Shown here piece by piece: positions 30,950 through 43,474 of a stretch of 64,000 nucleotides of DNA. The first letter of the stretch is position 1; each line of letters starts with the position of its first letter. The translations under genes and the position numbers were made by a program. Below the pieces are notes generated by a model, which did not search any database, was not told the DNA's origin, and saw only the letters and a program-made list of their open reading frames with translations. The stretch spans positions 1 through 64,000 of the forward strand of contig WHVA01000550.1 in NCBI GenBank assembly GCA_015179125.1, given 5' to 3'. This DNA is from Gautieria morchelliformis (taxonomy: Eukaryota > Basidiomycota > Agaricomycetes > Gomphales > Gomphaceae).

Positions 30950-33900
30950 GTTTGACTGCATTCCAATGTGTGCCACCTGGATTTTCGAGGAATTGCGAAA
31001 GCAATGACACCGCAAATGCAATGTCAGGTCGAGTGGCTACAGCTGCCCACATCAGTGATCCTATGGCTTGCCTGTATGGAAACTTCGACATGGCTTTCTT
31101 GCCTCTCTCTGTAGAAGGACATTGGTCTTTAGATAATTTTACGGCTGGATCAAGAGGCGTAGCGTAAGTCTTTGCATCTTCGAGATTGAATTTTTTGATG
31201 ATCTTCTCGATGTATGCAGGTTGTGAAATTGCAATAGTTTTCTTCTGCCAGTCTCTTTCGATTTTGAGATTCAATAGCCAATGAATCTCGCCTAGATCTT
31301 TCATACTGAAGACCTGAGCAAGATCTCGTTTGACTTCGTCCAGGACTGACTGATTCTCAGCTGTGATGGTGAGATCATCCACAGCTGTTGCAATGATCAC
31401 ATGCCCCTTTCCGCCACGTCTATAAAATACAGCCCCATCTGTGGCTGACGTGGTGAATCCTAATTTATGGAATTCACCACTTAGACGTTTGTACCATTCC
31501 CTTCCAGATTGTTTGAGGCCATAGAGTGCTTTCTTCAAAAGTAGCACTTCGTCTTTGTCTCCAGACTCATATCCATACGGCTGCTTCATGTAAATAGGTT
31601 CAGGCAGTGTAGCATTGAGGTATGCATAGTCCACGTCCATTTGATGGATAGGCCAGTCATTCCTAGCAGCAATGGCGCATATGATCCGTAGGGAGGATAA
31701 CCGAGCAACAGGTGAGTATGTCTCATCATAGTCGACTCCAAACTTCTGTGTGAAGCCTTGGGCGACCATTCTCGATTTAGGCATTATTGGTTTCCCTTCT
31801 GGGTTACGCTTCCAAAGGTAGACCCATTTATTACCGACAATATTGGCTCCAGGAGGTGGTTTGGCTCGTTCCCACACTCCCTTGTCGATTAGGGCCTGAT
31901 ACTCTTTGTCCATTGATTTCTTCCATATAGGATTATTCAGAGCTTCGTCTGCATTGCTAGGTTCAATTTGACTCAAATCCGGCGCCTTGTTATTGTTTTG
32001 ACCGTCGGTTAGAAACGCACTGATGGCACACTCATAGTTACTGATGCCATCAATCTCGGAGGATAATTCTTGGTCGAATAAAACTTCTTTATGGTCCTCA
32101 ACGTCCTCGTAAGCTAGCGTAGTCATATGTGCGCCAGCTTGTCTCTGGGTTTGAGATCTTGTTACGGGACCTGATGGGGCCGGCTGCACTTGTTGTTGAC
32201 GGATCCTTTCGCTTCTCCTTATCGGTTCAGCTTCTCTAGGTCTGTCATCAACTCCCTGAATAGGTTGCAGCTTTTCAAGATATTCCTCTGGTGCATTTTC
32301 ATCAATTTCTTCGATCTTTGCCTCTTCGCTGACTAAGCGACCGGGCACAGGCACTGATGCCGGAATGGCCTTCTTCTCTTCTCTAGACGTAGGTAGCTTG
32401 GATTCCTCAATAGAAATGATTGGGACCTTTCCCTTCTTCATCTCTGAATCAAACACAACGTTCCGCTCGACAGAAACTTTGTGCGAGTCAGGCCAATAAA
32501 TATAATGACCATGGCTCTGCGCAGAAATTCCTATCCACCGAGCTCTCTTGGCACGAGCTGCCAATTTATCTCCCTGAGTGACTTTAACATAGACTTCAAT
32601 TCCCCACGTGTGAATGTCTTTGAGATTCGGTTTTTCATGGTGAATCATCTCGTAGGGCGTTTTATCCGGTAGAGCTCTTGTATGCGTCCTATTCCTAAGA
32701 TAATTGGCATGCTGTATCGCATAGCCCCATAATATCTTAGGAAGGCTTGATTCTAACAGCATGGCACGAGTTCTCTCAGTGAGAGTTCGGTTCAGACGTT
32801 CGGCAACACCATTAGACTCTGGTGTGTCGTGTACCGTCAACTGATGCTTCGTGCCCTGTTTGGCTAGATGCTGTTCGAATTCAGAGCTCGTATACTCGCC
32901 CCCTCGATCAGAAACAAGTGCCTTGATGTGCACATTTCTCTGTCGAAGCATTAAAGCCTCATAGAGCTTGTACTTTGAGAATGCTTCTGATTTGTTCGCC
33001 ATGAGATAGATCACCGATTCTCTTGAGTAATCATCGATAAAGGAGACATAATATGACTTCTTATCGATTGTGAGGTGCCTTGCAGGTCCCCAGACATCAG
33101 AATAAATTCTGTCACCGAATTTTGACGCTCGGTCTCTGGGTTCTCGAGGAAGAGGTTTGCGTGCAATCTTGGCCTGAATACACGCATCGCAGACAATTCT
33201 ATCGCCTGTGGAGCTCAGTTCAATGCCCAATATCATGCCATGATTTAATAGATGTTGTAGGGACTTCTGTGAGATATGCCCCATTTTTTGATGAATTTCC
33301 ATGGCAGACAAACACATATGGGCTTGAGCACTTGGTGACTGGAGGTCTAGTCGATATAAACCATTGACCTTCGGTGCTTGCATCAATATCTTTCCAGTAG
33401 CGTTAGATATTGTGCATTTCTGGCCACCGAGTCGAATGTCGTAGCCAGCATCATCGCACCGACCGATCGAGACGAGGGTAGCAGCAATTTTTGGAGCATA
33501 ATATGTATCTTGCAACGTGACTTCTACTGTTTTATCTCCAACCCTGTTGGATAATACAAGCAGTCCTGAACCGAAGGCATCAAAAGTGCCTTTGTTGGCT
33601 GCTCGGATAGTCCTCGGCTGTGAGAATTGACAGTAGTTCCTCAATAAATTTTTGTGAGGAGTCATATGCGATGTCGTTCCGGTGTCGAGTATAACTATAA
33701 CTCCTGAGGATGTGCTCAAATTGAAATTAGAGCACTCGTCAAAATTGGTGAAGGCAAAATGCCCATCACCACTTTCCTCAGAAGAGGACTCTTCTTCGGC
33801 AACATTCGCTTTTGCTTTACCCTTCTTCTTCTTCTTGGCTTTGGCTTTTTTCTTCTGACGTGGTCCTTGACCTTCTTTACCACCTCCTTTAGCCCAGCAA

Positions 33901-34670
33901 TTTTCGATGGAATGTCCAGGCTTTTTGCAGTTGGTGCATACATGCGCCTTCTGCCCCTTCTGGTCCTTTTTAATAGATGAACCAATAAACACCTGCTCTT
34001 CTTGCGGGAGTGTTTTCTTCCTGTCATACTGAGCCTTTAGTACCCTAATAATATTATCAGGGACCAATGGCATCCCGCATTCTTCAAGCGAAGTGGTAAG
34101 GGCGTTCATGACTGCCTCATAGGATGGTGGAAGTGACGCAAGGATGATGTCCATAAATTCTTCTTCGGAAACTCTGGCTCCCATCTCATTAAGACGAGCA
34201 TATAGGTCTTGGGCCTTGTCCAAATGATCTCTCAAGTCTCCATCCTCAGGACATCTCATACTGCGGAGTTGTCTCTGCAGGCTGGTGAGGACCATCTTGG
34301 GCTTTTTGGTCATTTCATTGACCAATGCATCCCAAGTCTCTTTTGCTGTCTTTTGCTTCTGTAGCATCAGGGCTAATGACTCTGACACTGAGACGATGAT
34401 TTGGGTCTTGGCTTGTCCTTCTCTAGCAAGGTATCTCTCCAGCTTCTCCTCAGCCTTATCCATCTGAGTTTCTTCAGCTTCTGTAAGAATATGGCCTGGG
34501 GGCATAACTGGAGGATCAGGAGGTCGAGTGACTCTCCCTTCTACATGCTTGAGTAGATTTTTGGACTCGAAATAGCTGATGAGAGTGGCTCGCCACAATG
34601 GCCAATTACTTCCATCAGTAGCAAGCTTCTCAACACCCAATAGCTTCTCAGAAGTGTCTCCGGGGCCCAT
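30950..34670 (-). CDS. gag-pol: Copia-D gag-pol polyprotein (gag, protease, integrase, RT)
   Basis: One open minus-strand frame of about 1240 residues from the ATG at 34670 (MGPGDTSEKLLGVEKL). Gag holds the UBN2/DUF4219-like region (GSNWPLWRATLISYFESKNL) and a CCHC knuckle (CTNCKKPGHSIENC near 33900). Protease: VILDTGTTSHMTP. Integrase: HHCC (H.K.GHIS...CDACIQAK) and core (SFIDDYSRESVIYLM, LVSDRGGEYTSSEF, TPESNGVAERLNRTL). RT: RMVAQGFTQKFGVDYDETYS, QMDVDYAYLNATL, and TAVDDLTITAEN with the DD pair. The frame ends where Ty3-F is inserted; the RNase H part lies beyond it. The start codon is inside the primer-binding site. Confidence 0.93.
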
Positions 34671-34675
34671 AACCC
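34661..34675 (-). other. Copia-D primer-binding site matching the initiator tRNA-Met anticodon arm
   Basis: Directly after the 5' LTR the minus strand reads GGGTTATGGGCCCCG. GGGTTATGGGCCC is the complement of GGGCCCATAACCC, the anticodon stem-loop sequence known for eukaryotic initiator tRNA-Met. Copia-type elements are known to prime from an internal fragment of this tRNA. The ATG in the middle is also the gag start. Confidence 0.65.
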
Positions 34676-35174
34676 TGTAGAGGACAGGAATTATAGGCAG
34701 TAGGAATGGACTTCTTGCTCAAAAGAATAGACTAGAAATTAATTCACTCTCTCAGTGAATTTAGTTGTCACTATATAAATATATTATACACTACCTAGAA
34801 ATTAATTCACTACAGAGGATTTCTAGGTCAATAAATCGAAAGAATGCTAGACTAATTTACTTGCCTCTCTCAGTGAATTTAGTTGTCACTGAGAGAGGGG
34901 GAAATTGTTTCACTGCGCATGTACTACTACCCGGCCCTTTAGCGCCCAAGAGCTCGCGCGTCGAAGTCATTTCAGACTCCGCTGGGTGCAGCCGCTTGTG
35001 AAAGTAGGAATAACAAAATGAAACAGAGAGACAGGGAGTGAGTGGAAAATTTCGAAAATAACCAGAGAAATGGATGCATAATACAAGAACAAAATGAGAA
35101 GAAATTGAGAAACCACACAACAAATTGGATATATTATGCTTGATTTTGGTGCAGGAGCATAAATGCACCCAACA
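34676..35174 (-). repeat. Copia-D 5' LTR
   Basis: 499 bp, one difference by eye from 23789-24287; followed on the right by the target duplication TCACT. Confidence 0.95.
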
Positions 35175-36235
35175 TCACTATGGCGGACGACAAGGTCAAG
35201 GTCATTCAAGACTGGCCTGAACCTCGCAAAGTTCGCGACATCCAGTCCTACCTCAGTTTCGCCAATTTCTACCGATGTTTCATTCACAACTACTCGGACA
35301 TCACCATTCCTCTCACCTGACTTACCCGCAAGGGTACCCCTTGGAACGTTTCCGAGGATTGTCGAAAAGCCTTCAACCTGTTGAAAAAGGTGTTCACTAC
35401 TGCTCCTATCCTTACCCACTGGATTCCTGACCTTCCACTAATCATAGAGACTGATGCTTCAGATTATGCTTTAGCGGCAATCTTATCTTTGCGAACCTCG
35501 GAAGGCGAACTTCATCCCATCACTTTTCACTCCCGCACATTCACCTCTACCGAGCTCAACTACGATGCTCACGACAAGGAGCTGCTAGCACGTTTTGAAG
35601 CTTTTCAACGCTGGTGACACTACCTCGAGGGTTCTGGCAACCCTGTCGACGTTATCACCGATCACAAGAACCTCGAATACCTTTCAACAACGAAGCTCTT
35701 GACCCGTCAACAAGCTCGGTGGTCAGAATACCTTTCCCAGTTCAACCTCGCCATCCGTTTCCGACCTGGTCGCCTCGGAACAAAGCCTGACTCTCTCACT
35801 AGACGATGGGACGTCTACCTTAAAGAGGGGAATAGCAACTATGCCACCATAAACCCACAGAACCTGCGGCCAGTGTTTACTAAACACCAGCTGGCATCGT
35901 CCCTTAGAGCTACTAACCTCGCTCCCGTTGTACTCCGAGCTGCTGAGCTGCTTGATACCGAGCAGATCCGAGCTGACATATTAGCGAACCTCCCCTCGGA
36001 CCCCATAGCCAAGTAGCACCTCGGCTTGGTGGATGACCCGAGGTGGACCACAGACCCCGAGGGCTTTCTCAAGCTCAACAACTGAACCTATGTTCCAGCG
36101 GCACACGACCTTCGACTTCGCATCCTGCAATACAAGCACGACCACATTCTCTCGGGACACTTGGGGGTCAACAAGACCTTGGAGTTGATCCGAAGAGATT
36201 ACACTTGGCCAGGGATTAGATCCTTTGTCAAGGAG
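35175..36235 (+). pseudogene. pol: Ty3-B' RT thumb, RNase H and start of integrase
   Basis: Continues Ty3-B' after Copia-[21 protein letters not shown], RNase H (IIETDASDYALAAILSL, HDKELLARFEAFQRW), the connecting region, and the integrase zinc-region approach (YKHDHILSGHLGVNKTLELI). It stops at the LINE target duplication TTGTCAAGGAG (36225-36235). Several breaks. Confidence 0.88.
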
Positions 36236-36480
36236 TTTTTATTATTATTATTATTATCCAATTTTAAGTCTTTTGGGGCAATGCCCTATGTAAGACTTGT
36301 TTCTACAAAGCGCCGGTCTACAGGTTTGTCTGCCTTTCCTCTCTTTCTGTATCCCCACTTGTGCTCCATGGGCGATGCCCTGGGCGTGTCCGTGCCTGAT
36401 GAGGCGAGGTGGGTATCGTTGCGCCTGGCACTTGTTGCCTCCTCTCCGGCCTATCCCCTCTGTCCCTCCCCTGTCTCCTG

Positions 36481-39400
36481 TCACAATTGGAGGTCTCCAT
36501 ATGTACCCTGTAGTCTTCCAGTCTTGTGTATGTATCTGAATAGATGTTTCAGCGCTTTTGGCTTCCCAAGGACCGTTCTTGCTGATGTGGCTCCACGTCG
36601 TAGTTGTCTTTGCATAGTCTTCCTCTGTCGGTCGTACGCTGGGCATCTAGATAGAAAGTGATATACCGTCTCCTCTGCCTTTCTGCACGTCTGCACGCTG
36701 GGCATATAGGTGTGTCGACCTTGCCTATTTTGTGTAAATGTCTGTTGAGGGCCACGTGACCTGTGCGGAGCTGCACTAGCAGGCTGGAGTGTCTGTGCGG
36801 GAGACCTTTGCAGAGTCTGGCGTAAGCTGTTGACGGCATGGAGGGGTCAATCTTGAGTGCGATTCTGGATCTGGGAGACCTGGCGAACTTCTCCCTAGCT
36901 TCCCCTTTGATGTGCTTTTGAAATCTCTGCAGTTCTGCCGCTTTGCTCCTGGGGAGCTTGCCCCTGCACTCGATTGGTATGAATCTCTCCTCGCTATTCT
37001 CCCCTTTCACCGCTCTCTTTGCTTCCTCATCAGCCCTCTCATTTCCTCTTACGCCCTCATGTCCCGGGACCCATCTCACGACTACCTCTGACGTGGGCTG
37101 TCGCTGGTGGACTGCTTGTAGCTGCCTGTGAAGCGCTTCCACTAGGTACTGCGCGGGCATGGACTTCTCTTTCCTGGATGTCCATATGGCGGCTTGGTTG
37201 TCCACCGCTATCACATACCTGGCTCCTCTCTCTGTTCTTAGCAATTTGGCTCCTATCGCTGCCTCTGCTAGTTCGGCTTCGAACACTGTGTGGTCCTGAT
37301 CAGTGCCCATGTGTAACCTGACCACTTGCTGCTCGACCCCATCCCTGTACAGCACTGCCGCCGCCCCGACTCCCCCTTCGATGCTGGAGCCATCTGTGTA
37401 TATTATTACTTCCGCCTCTTCTCCTTCTATCTCTTCGATGGCACTCTGCTTGTCCTGGGGTATCCTGATCTCGTGGGATGGGGACCATTTTGGTCCCAGG
37501 ATAACCGGCCGTATTTTTTCCATTTCATCGGGCTGTAGATCAAACGCGTGCATCATCTCATGAAGGGGAGCTCTGTGCTTTTGGACGTATCTTTTGGCTG
37601 CCCTCTGTTCCCTGGGAGCGAGCGGGTGTTCTCCTGGTAGGCACGCTATCCTGACCGCTGCTCTATGTATGACCTTGGCTACTAGCAGCGGGAAAGGATG
37701 TAGGTCCGCGTGCGCGTCCAGCGTGTCGCTTGCGGTGGTGTTCATGGCTCCTGTTATGGACAGAGCCGCTTGCCTTTGGATTCTCGCGAGCTTGTTTATG
37801 TACCCTTTGGTGCCCTTGTTGTATCTGGTGCCTGGTATGAGAAATATATCAGCGGCGTATAGCATTTTGGGGACAGCAACAGCGAAGTAGTATTGTCTCA
37901 TATGTTTAGCTGTGGTTCCTTTCGTCATTTTCGTCAGCCTTCTGTATTGCGCTATGTACTTCTTGCCCTTCTTGAGCGCGTAGTTTGTGTGCTCTCTGAA
38001 TCGCAGCTCTTGATCCAGGATGACCCCCAAACACTTGTGGGCCGTGGTTGGTTGGATGGTGTGTCGGCCTATTGTGATCGATGGTCTCACTGTGGGCCTG
38101 GTTTTTCCCGGCCTCCCGTGGTCCTTCTCTCTCATCCTGCTGAGACCCATGAGGCCAAATTTGCTTATCTCGAAAGAGCAATCGTGTGTGTCGGCCCATT
38201 CTAGCGCGCCTGCCATCCTGGTCATGATGTCACTGAGCTTGTCGAAAGCTTCTTGCAAAGTTGACCCTTCGGCCATGATGGTGGTGTCGTCCACGAACCC
38301 CACACAATCCTCTCTGTTTCTACAGTTGATTGTCTCTAGCAAGTCGGCATTGTAATATTGATACACGATTGCTGACACCGGACACCCTTGATCCATACTG
38401 CGTTGGACTTGCCTCACCGGCGCCGTGTGGTCGTCGAAGCTTACCACGGTGTTTCGGCCCTCCACCCTTCTGCGTATCCAACTTGTGTATTCTGTGGGTA
38501 TCCCTCGCCGCCTCATATTGTGTATCAGTCTATCCAGCACTATACTCAGAAAAGCACCTTTGATGTCCAGGAAGAGTATTCCCATTACCCTTCCTCTCCT
38601 CCACGCGTCCTTGGTGGCTGACACTATGTGGTGCAGTGCATCGGTGGTGGTGCGCCCTGGTCTGCACCCATAGTGATTGCTGGGCAGCAGTTGATATTTT
38701 TCTGTCATCTTCACCAGGTCCTCCGCCACACATGGCGATAGCACCTTGCCTATCGTGTCGAGGAGGGCTATAGGGCGATATGCTCCCGGCATGTCCGGTT
38801 TGCCTGGCTTTCTCAGGACTTTGGTGACCGAGTCCTGCCACTCTTTGGGGTATGTATCCAAGCTAAAGGTGGCTCTGAATAGCGGACCTAGGAGTGGGAG
38901 TAATACGTTAATGCAGTGCTTGATCACAACATTTAGGATACTGTTAGACCCTGGGGCCTTGAAGGGATTCAGTGTTTCGACCGCTCTCATTATCTGCGCA
39001 TCTGTGATGGGTTCGAATTTGAAAGCTGGCTCCGGGTACTCGTAGTCAGCTGGGACTTCCTCCGTGTCGACCCTTACTGAAGGTGTTGTATAGGATTTGT
39101 GTCTTTTGTTCGGTCGTCACTGCCACGCGCGCCGTCCCATCCTCTCTTGCCCTGAGGATTGGTATTCTCACTCTGCCGCCGTCAGATGCATCCCATCCAA
39201 ACTGTTTTCATATCGACCTCCTCCAGGAACACGCCCCAGTGCTCTCGTTTCGATTTCTCAATGGCATTTGCGTACTGGTTCCTGGCTGTCCTGTAGTTGT
39301 CGTGAACTTTGTCGGTTGGGTCTCCCCTCCGAGCATATGATTTTCTGCCAATCTTTCTAGTCTCTGTTCGTGTGCGAGTCAGTTCAGCCGACCACCATCT

Positions 39401-40378
39401 CTTCATGTATGGAGATGGCTTAGTTTTGGGAACTATCTCCTCTACCGTCTGAGCAATGGCTGTCGTGACCGCTCTGACCTGCCGTTCGAACTCCAGTGCG
39501 TTTGTCGGTTCTGCTTCTGCTGTGCTGTCTTTGAGTCGTTCTTGGAGGTGCCTGTTGAAGTCTTCCCAGTCTACCTGCCTAAAGTTTGCTCTCGGTACAT
39601 ATGCGACTGTGTCTGGGGTGATGTCGATGACTGTGTCCACAGGAAGGTGGTCGCTCTTCGTGGGTTGTTGCTCAGGTACTGTGTCGCAGCTCAATATGGT
39701 CTGTATCATGTCTGTGGAGACGAACACATTGTCAGTGCGGGTGAAGTTTCCTGTCGACATAGCTCTCAGTGTTGGTATTCCTTTCGGTAGCACCATCTGC
39801 ATGTCATGATCGGCGACTGCGTTGAGCAGTATTTGTGCTTCATCCAAATTGCTTCGAGTGAATAGATGTGCATTCCTCTCCTCATCCCATATTGGATGAT
39901 GTCTGTTAAAGTCCCCCAGACATATCACCCCTTCGACGTTTTCCTGCTGCAGTCGCTCGCTCCTAGCACTTTCCTGTATGTGTTCCTGTAATGATTTTAT
40001 AGCGTCAGAATGTGTGCAATCGCAGTATATGTTGTATATGAGCACGACACCGGTCTCTGTTTTTATCTTTGCCGCCATGATGTCCGGCGTGCCCGCATCT
40101 ATCGCTACCCACGCATTGGTCGCTATGCTTTTGTTGACCAGTATCATCGATCTTGTTCTTTTGCTGCTGTCTAGGAAGTGTGTTTCTGGGTATATCGAGT
40201 ACCAATGAGGCGACGCTCGAGCGTTCCCCAGAAAATAGATGTACGGTTCCTGTATGGCTATGATGTCGAACTTTTCCAGGTGACAGCAAGCTAATAGATC
40301 TGCTGTTTCTGTGAGTGACTTGTTCATGTTCTGTTGTCTAACTCGCAAGTATCGTCTGTTCTCGTTTTCTTTGTTCAT
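36481..40378 (-). pseudogene. LINE-G ORF2: APE endonuclease, RT, RNase H, zinc finger
   Basis: ORF2 starts at 40378 (MNKENENRRYLRVRQQNMNK) and overlaps the ORF1 stop (ATGA). The endonuclease (to about 39200) shows IIAIQEPYIY, GDFNRHHPIWD and KSDHLPVDTVI. RT (38990-37700) shows APGSNSILNVVIK, YRPIALLDTIGKVL, GCRPGRTTTDALH and the catalytic CVGFVDDTTIMA. RNase H (about 37420-37040) shows IIYTDGSSIEGGVGAAAVLY, FEAELAEAAIGA, VDNQAAIW and VRWVPGHEGVRGNERADEEA. The C-terminal CPAC ... HFLSRCPAY zinc finger lies at 36590-36720. Two frame changes are seen: one between 39182 and 38990 (between endonuclease and RT) and one near 36700 (within the zinc finger). All catalytic motifs remain. Confidence 0.9.
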
Positions 40379-42032
40379 CCGCGGTATAGGTCGTGGGTGT
40401 CTTCATCTTGTTGTCGCTCCTCTGTCTGGCCCGGCCTTATGCTGTACTCGTCTAGTCTTCTCTGCCTGCTTTGCTGGTTCGTCCACCCCTGATCCTGGTG
40501 CCCTGTGGGTGGGTTTCCGCCTCTGTTGTGTCTGCCCTGCTGCCGCCTTCCTCCGCCCTCGTCTCTGTGGTGCCATTGGTTCGCTTCGTGGTGCCGTCCC
40601 GTGTTTGCCTGTGCTCCCGTTCTTCTCATTGCTTCTTCCACTGATCCTTCCTCTTCTGCTGCGCCTTGCTGTTCCCATGTCCATGGGCTGTCATTTGGGA
40701 AGTACTTGTAGGTGTGCTCCGGGTTGGCCCTCTCGATTGTTCGGCATGTCGCTTCAAATACTGGGCACATGTGGTCCCATGATGCATGGCTGTGCTTGTC
40801 GCAGCTTGTGCATTTGAACTTTGCTGGGTCTGTCTCTTCGCATTGCGCCGTTCTGTGATTTCCCCCGCATGTGCCGCATGTCTCCGGTCCGCTACATTGC
40901 GCCTCTATATGTCTTGTGTTGTACCTCTGGCACTTTAAACATCTCCTCGGCTCCCTTCTCATCCTTCTAGCCCATGCCCTTTTTCCCGCTATGATTACCC
41001 CGTCTCTTATGCTCAGGTTGGCCGCCTCCGTCGTTGTGAACTTGGCTATAAGGTGCGCCGATCTTTGTCCCTCCGTTCTCCTGTGGGCCGATTTGATCCA
41101 CTTGGTTGAGGTTCGATCTTTCTTAATTCTGCTAGGGCATTTGGTGAGTGTGATAGCGGTGCATATTCGATGATTACCGATACTGCTCGATCCTTGATTA
41201 CTGTTGTCCCGCTGAATTTTCCCAGAAAATGCCCCCTGTGCTCTTGTAGTCATTTCGCGGCCCCTGATGTGCGCAGTTCAAACACTATCCCTCCATTCAC
41301 GGGTTTTTTAGCTCCTATGAAGCACCCGTATTCGAGCTCATCTGGCGTTTCAAGCTGCTCCACTGCCTCATTTGCCTTAGCTACCAGCTCCTGCTCTGTG
41401 AGATCTGCAAGCGTGTTCTGCCCATCTCCCGTTTCCCTGTCTATCAGAAGTTGTCTTTCTCTGGCTCTGGCTCTCGCCAGGGTGTTTGGGTGTGAGAGAG
41501 GTACATTACCTTTCAGCGCAGTCGCGTATGTCATCCCTCCTGGGCCTTGTTCCCTGACTATTCCTGCGTTTTGGATCTGTCCTTGCGCTTCGTCAATCCG
41601 CCTGACTATCCCCTGTACTGCCATCTGCGCCACCTCTGTTAAGTTGTACTCCATGTCAGCCGCCTCCTCGACCTTGCCCACCACTTCTCTCAGTGTTTCG
41701 CCTACTCTCTGTGCCATCGTTTCTCCTAGTTTTCCTGCTGCCTCCTCCAGCATCAGGATGGCTATGGCTCTGGCCCCTTCCTGCAGTGTCTTTCCCGACA
41801 TCCCATGTGCCGCGGAGAGGAGCGTATGGCTGAGCAGCTCCGCTGTCAATGGCTCTTCCTTGGTGAAGAAGCCATTTTTGTCCATGAAGGTTCGGGCTGC
41901 TTCCTTTGTGCATATCGCAGCATACAGGTCTGACAACAATTCGGCTCTGGTCTTGCTGTTTCCCTGCTGATTGCTGGACCGCATTCGGGTCTGTGACGCC
42001 GTGGGCAGCGTGGGGTCCCTGCTGGGTGGCAT
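40375..42032 (-). pseudogene. LINE-G ORF1, zinc-knuckle RNA-binding protein
   Basis: Starts at 42032 (MPPSRDPTLPTASQTRMRS). The N-terminal 200 residues are helical; then comes an RRM-like region (ELEYGCFIGAKKPVNGGIVF) and three zinc knuckles (CLKCQRYNTRHIEAQC, CGTCGGNHRTAQC, CTSCDKHSHASWDHMC) at about 40960-40790, and a Gln/Arg/Gly-rich tail. It would bind the LINE RNA. Two lesions: a TGA at about 41250 where Trp (AAKWLQEH) is expected, and a frame change between about 41160 and 41100. Confidence 0.88.
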
Positions 42033-42173
42033 TGACCCTTTTTCTTTGGTTCGGTACTTTAGAGATATTACTAGTGTTTGCTAGCAGTGCTCTGTGTGCC
42101 TTTTTGTAGCGGTTTTGGGTGATTGGAAGTGTTTTGAAAATTTTCGTTGGCGTGGTAAGTGTGAGAAAAGTTC

Positions 42174-43373
42174 TTGTCAAGGAGTATTGCAAGACTTGCA
42201 CCACTTGTATGCGAAGTAAGCCGCAATGTCACAAGCCCTATGGTCTCCTCAAACAACTCCCCGTTCCCAAGAAGCCTTGGAATTCCATCTCTGTGGATTT
42301 CATTGAGCAGCTCCCACCTTCATCCGAGTTCATCTCCATACTAGTGATTGTTGACCGCTTCACTAAGCAGGTTATCTTCATTCCAACCACAGACAAGATA
42401 ACCTCACAAGAGCTCGCTCACCTCTTTGTCCTCCATGTCTTTTCCAAGCATGGAGTCCCCTCACACGTCACCTCAGACAGGGGTTCCGAGTTCGTCTCGC
42501 ACTTCTGGCGTTCTCTAGGGAAAGCCTTGGACATGCGGTTGCATTTCACCTCGGGATATCATCCCGAGGGTGACAGACAGACCGAGCATGCTAACCAGAC
42601 CCTGGAACAGTACCTCAGGATTTACTGCAACTATCAGCAGTTCAACGGGGCTTCGCTCCTTCCCCTAGCCGAGTTCGCTTACAACAATGTGCCTAGCGCA
42701 ACCACCGGTATATCCCCGTTATTTGCTAACAAGGGTTACCACCCGAACCTCGTGGTTCACCCCGAGTGCGACCTCGCCTCGGCACGAGCTCGAGACTTCG
42801 TGGCTGACCTGGACGAGCTTCACCAAGAACTTCGCCGCACCATCCTCGAGGCTCAGAAGACCTACCAAGCCTCAGCCAATGTTCGTCGCAAGCCCGCCCC
42901 TGATTTCCAAGTAGGATCCCTTGCCTTTGTAAAGGCACAGTACTTCAGAACAACTCGGCCCACTAAGAAGCTCGCCGAGAAGTTTCTGGGTCCTTTTGAA
43001 ATCATTTACCGAGCGGGTACTCACTCCTTCACCCTTCAACTTCCAGAACACAGGCATTCAGTCCATCCAGTATTCCACGTATCCATGCTCGAACCAGCCT
43101 TGCCCAACACCATCCTGAACCGAGTTCAGCCGCCTCCGCCCCCAGTCGTTATCAACGGCAAGCCCGAGTTCGAAGTCTCCAAAATCCTCGACTCGAAGAT
43201 CGATAATAGATGAAGGAGCTGCAAGCTGCTCTATCTTATTAGGTGGACTGGTTACGAGGTACCGATGAAGAAACCTCGTGGATCCTCGCTGCCGAGCTTG
43301 ATCATGCCTTGGAGCTGGTCACTGACTTCCACCAGTCTTATCCGGGCAAGCCGGGACCATTGACTGCTCTATG
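42174..43373 (+). pseudogene. pol: Ty3-B' integrase core and chromodomain
   Basis: Resumes after LINE-G: CKTCTTCMRSKPQCHKPYG, SVDFIEQLPPSSEF, VTSDRGSEFVSHFWR, YHPEGDRQTEHANQTLEQYL, the GPY/F-like FLGPFEIIYRAGTHSF, then the chromodomain region (FEVSKILDSKIDNR). More than one break. Confidence 0.88.
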
Positions 43374-43474
43374 ATCATCCCCTTGTTTAACCCATAACCC
43401 CCAGTAGTTAGATAACAAAAACAATCCTCGCAATAAGAAATAACACCAAGAAATTCCTTTATTCCCTTAGTTAG

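Larger units (their letters stand above)
23789..35174 (-). mobile_element. Copia-D, Ty1/Copia element inserted in Ty3-B'
   Basis: Minus-strand Copia element with 499-bp LTRs at 23789-24287 and 34676-35174 that differ at one position by eye, flanked by TCACT (23784-23788, 35175-35179). One long gag-pol frame runs from 34670 to the site where Ty3-F is inserted (24825-30944, duplication GACAC); the RNase H end resumes at 24824-24301. Order protease, integrase, RT, RNase H marks it as Copia. Apart from the F insertion it looks whole, so it was very young when F hit it. Confidence 0.95.
36236..42173 (-). mobile_element. LINE-G, Tad-type non-LTR retrotransposon, apparently full length
   Basis: 5938 bp on the minus strand inside the integrase gene of Ty3-B', flanked by the 11-bp duplication TTGTCAAGGAG (36225-36235, 42174-42184). 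The 3' end carries a (TAA)n tail (36236-36257 on the plus strand reads as TTTTT followed by ATT repeats). It has two ORFs: ORF1 with three zinc knuckles, and ORF2 with APE endonuclease, RT, RNase H and a terminal zinc finger, the layout of the fungal Tad clade. The 141-bp 5' leader before ORF1 suggests a full-length copy. It carries four visible lesions in the ORFs and is probably dead. Confidence 0.92.

Noticed and set aside
41170-41970. 266-residue plus-strand ORF
   Set aside because: Shadow of LINE-G ORF1, which has zinc knuckles and family features on the minus strand.
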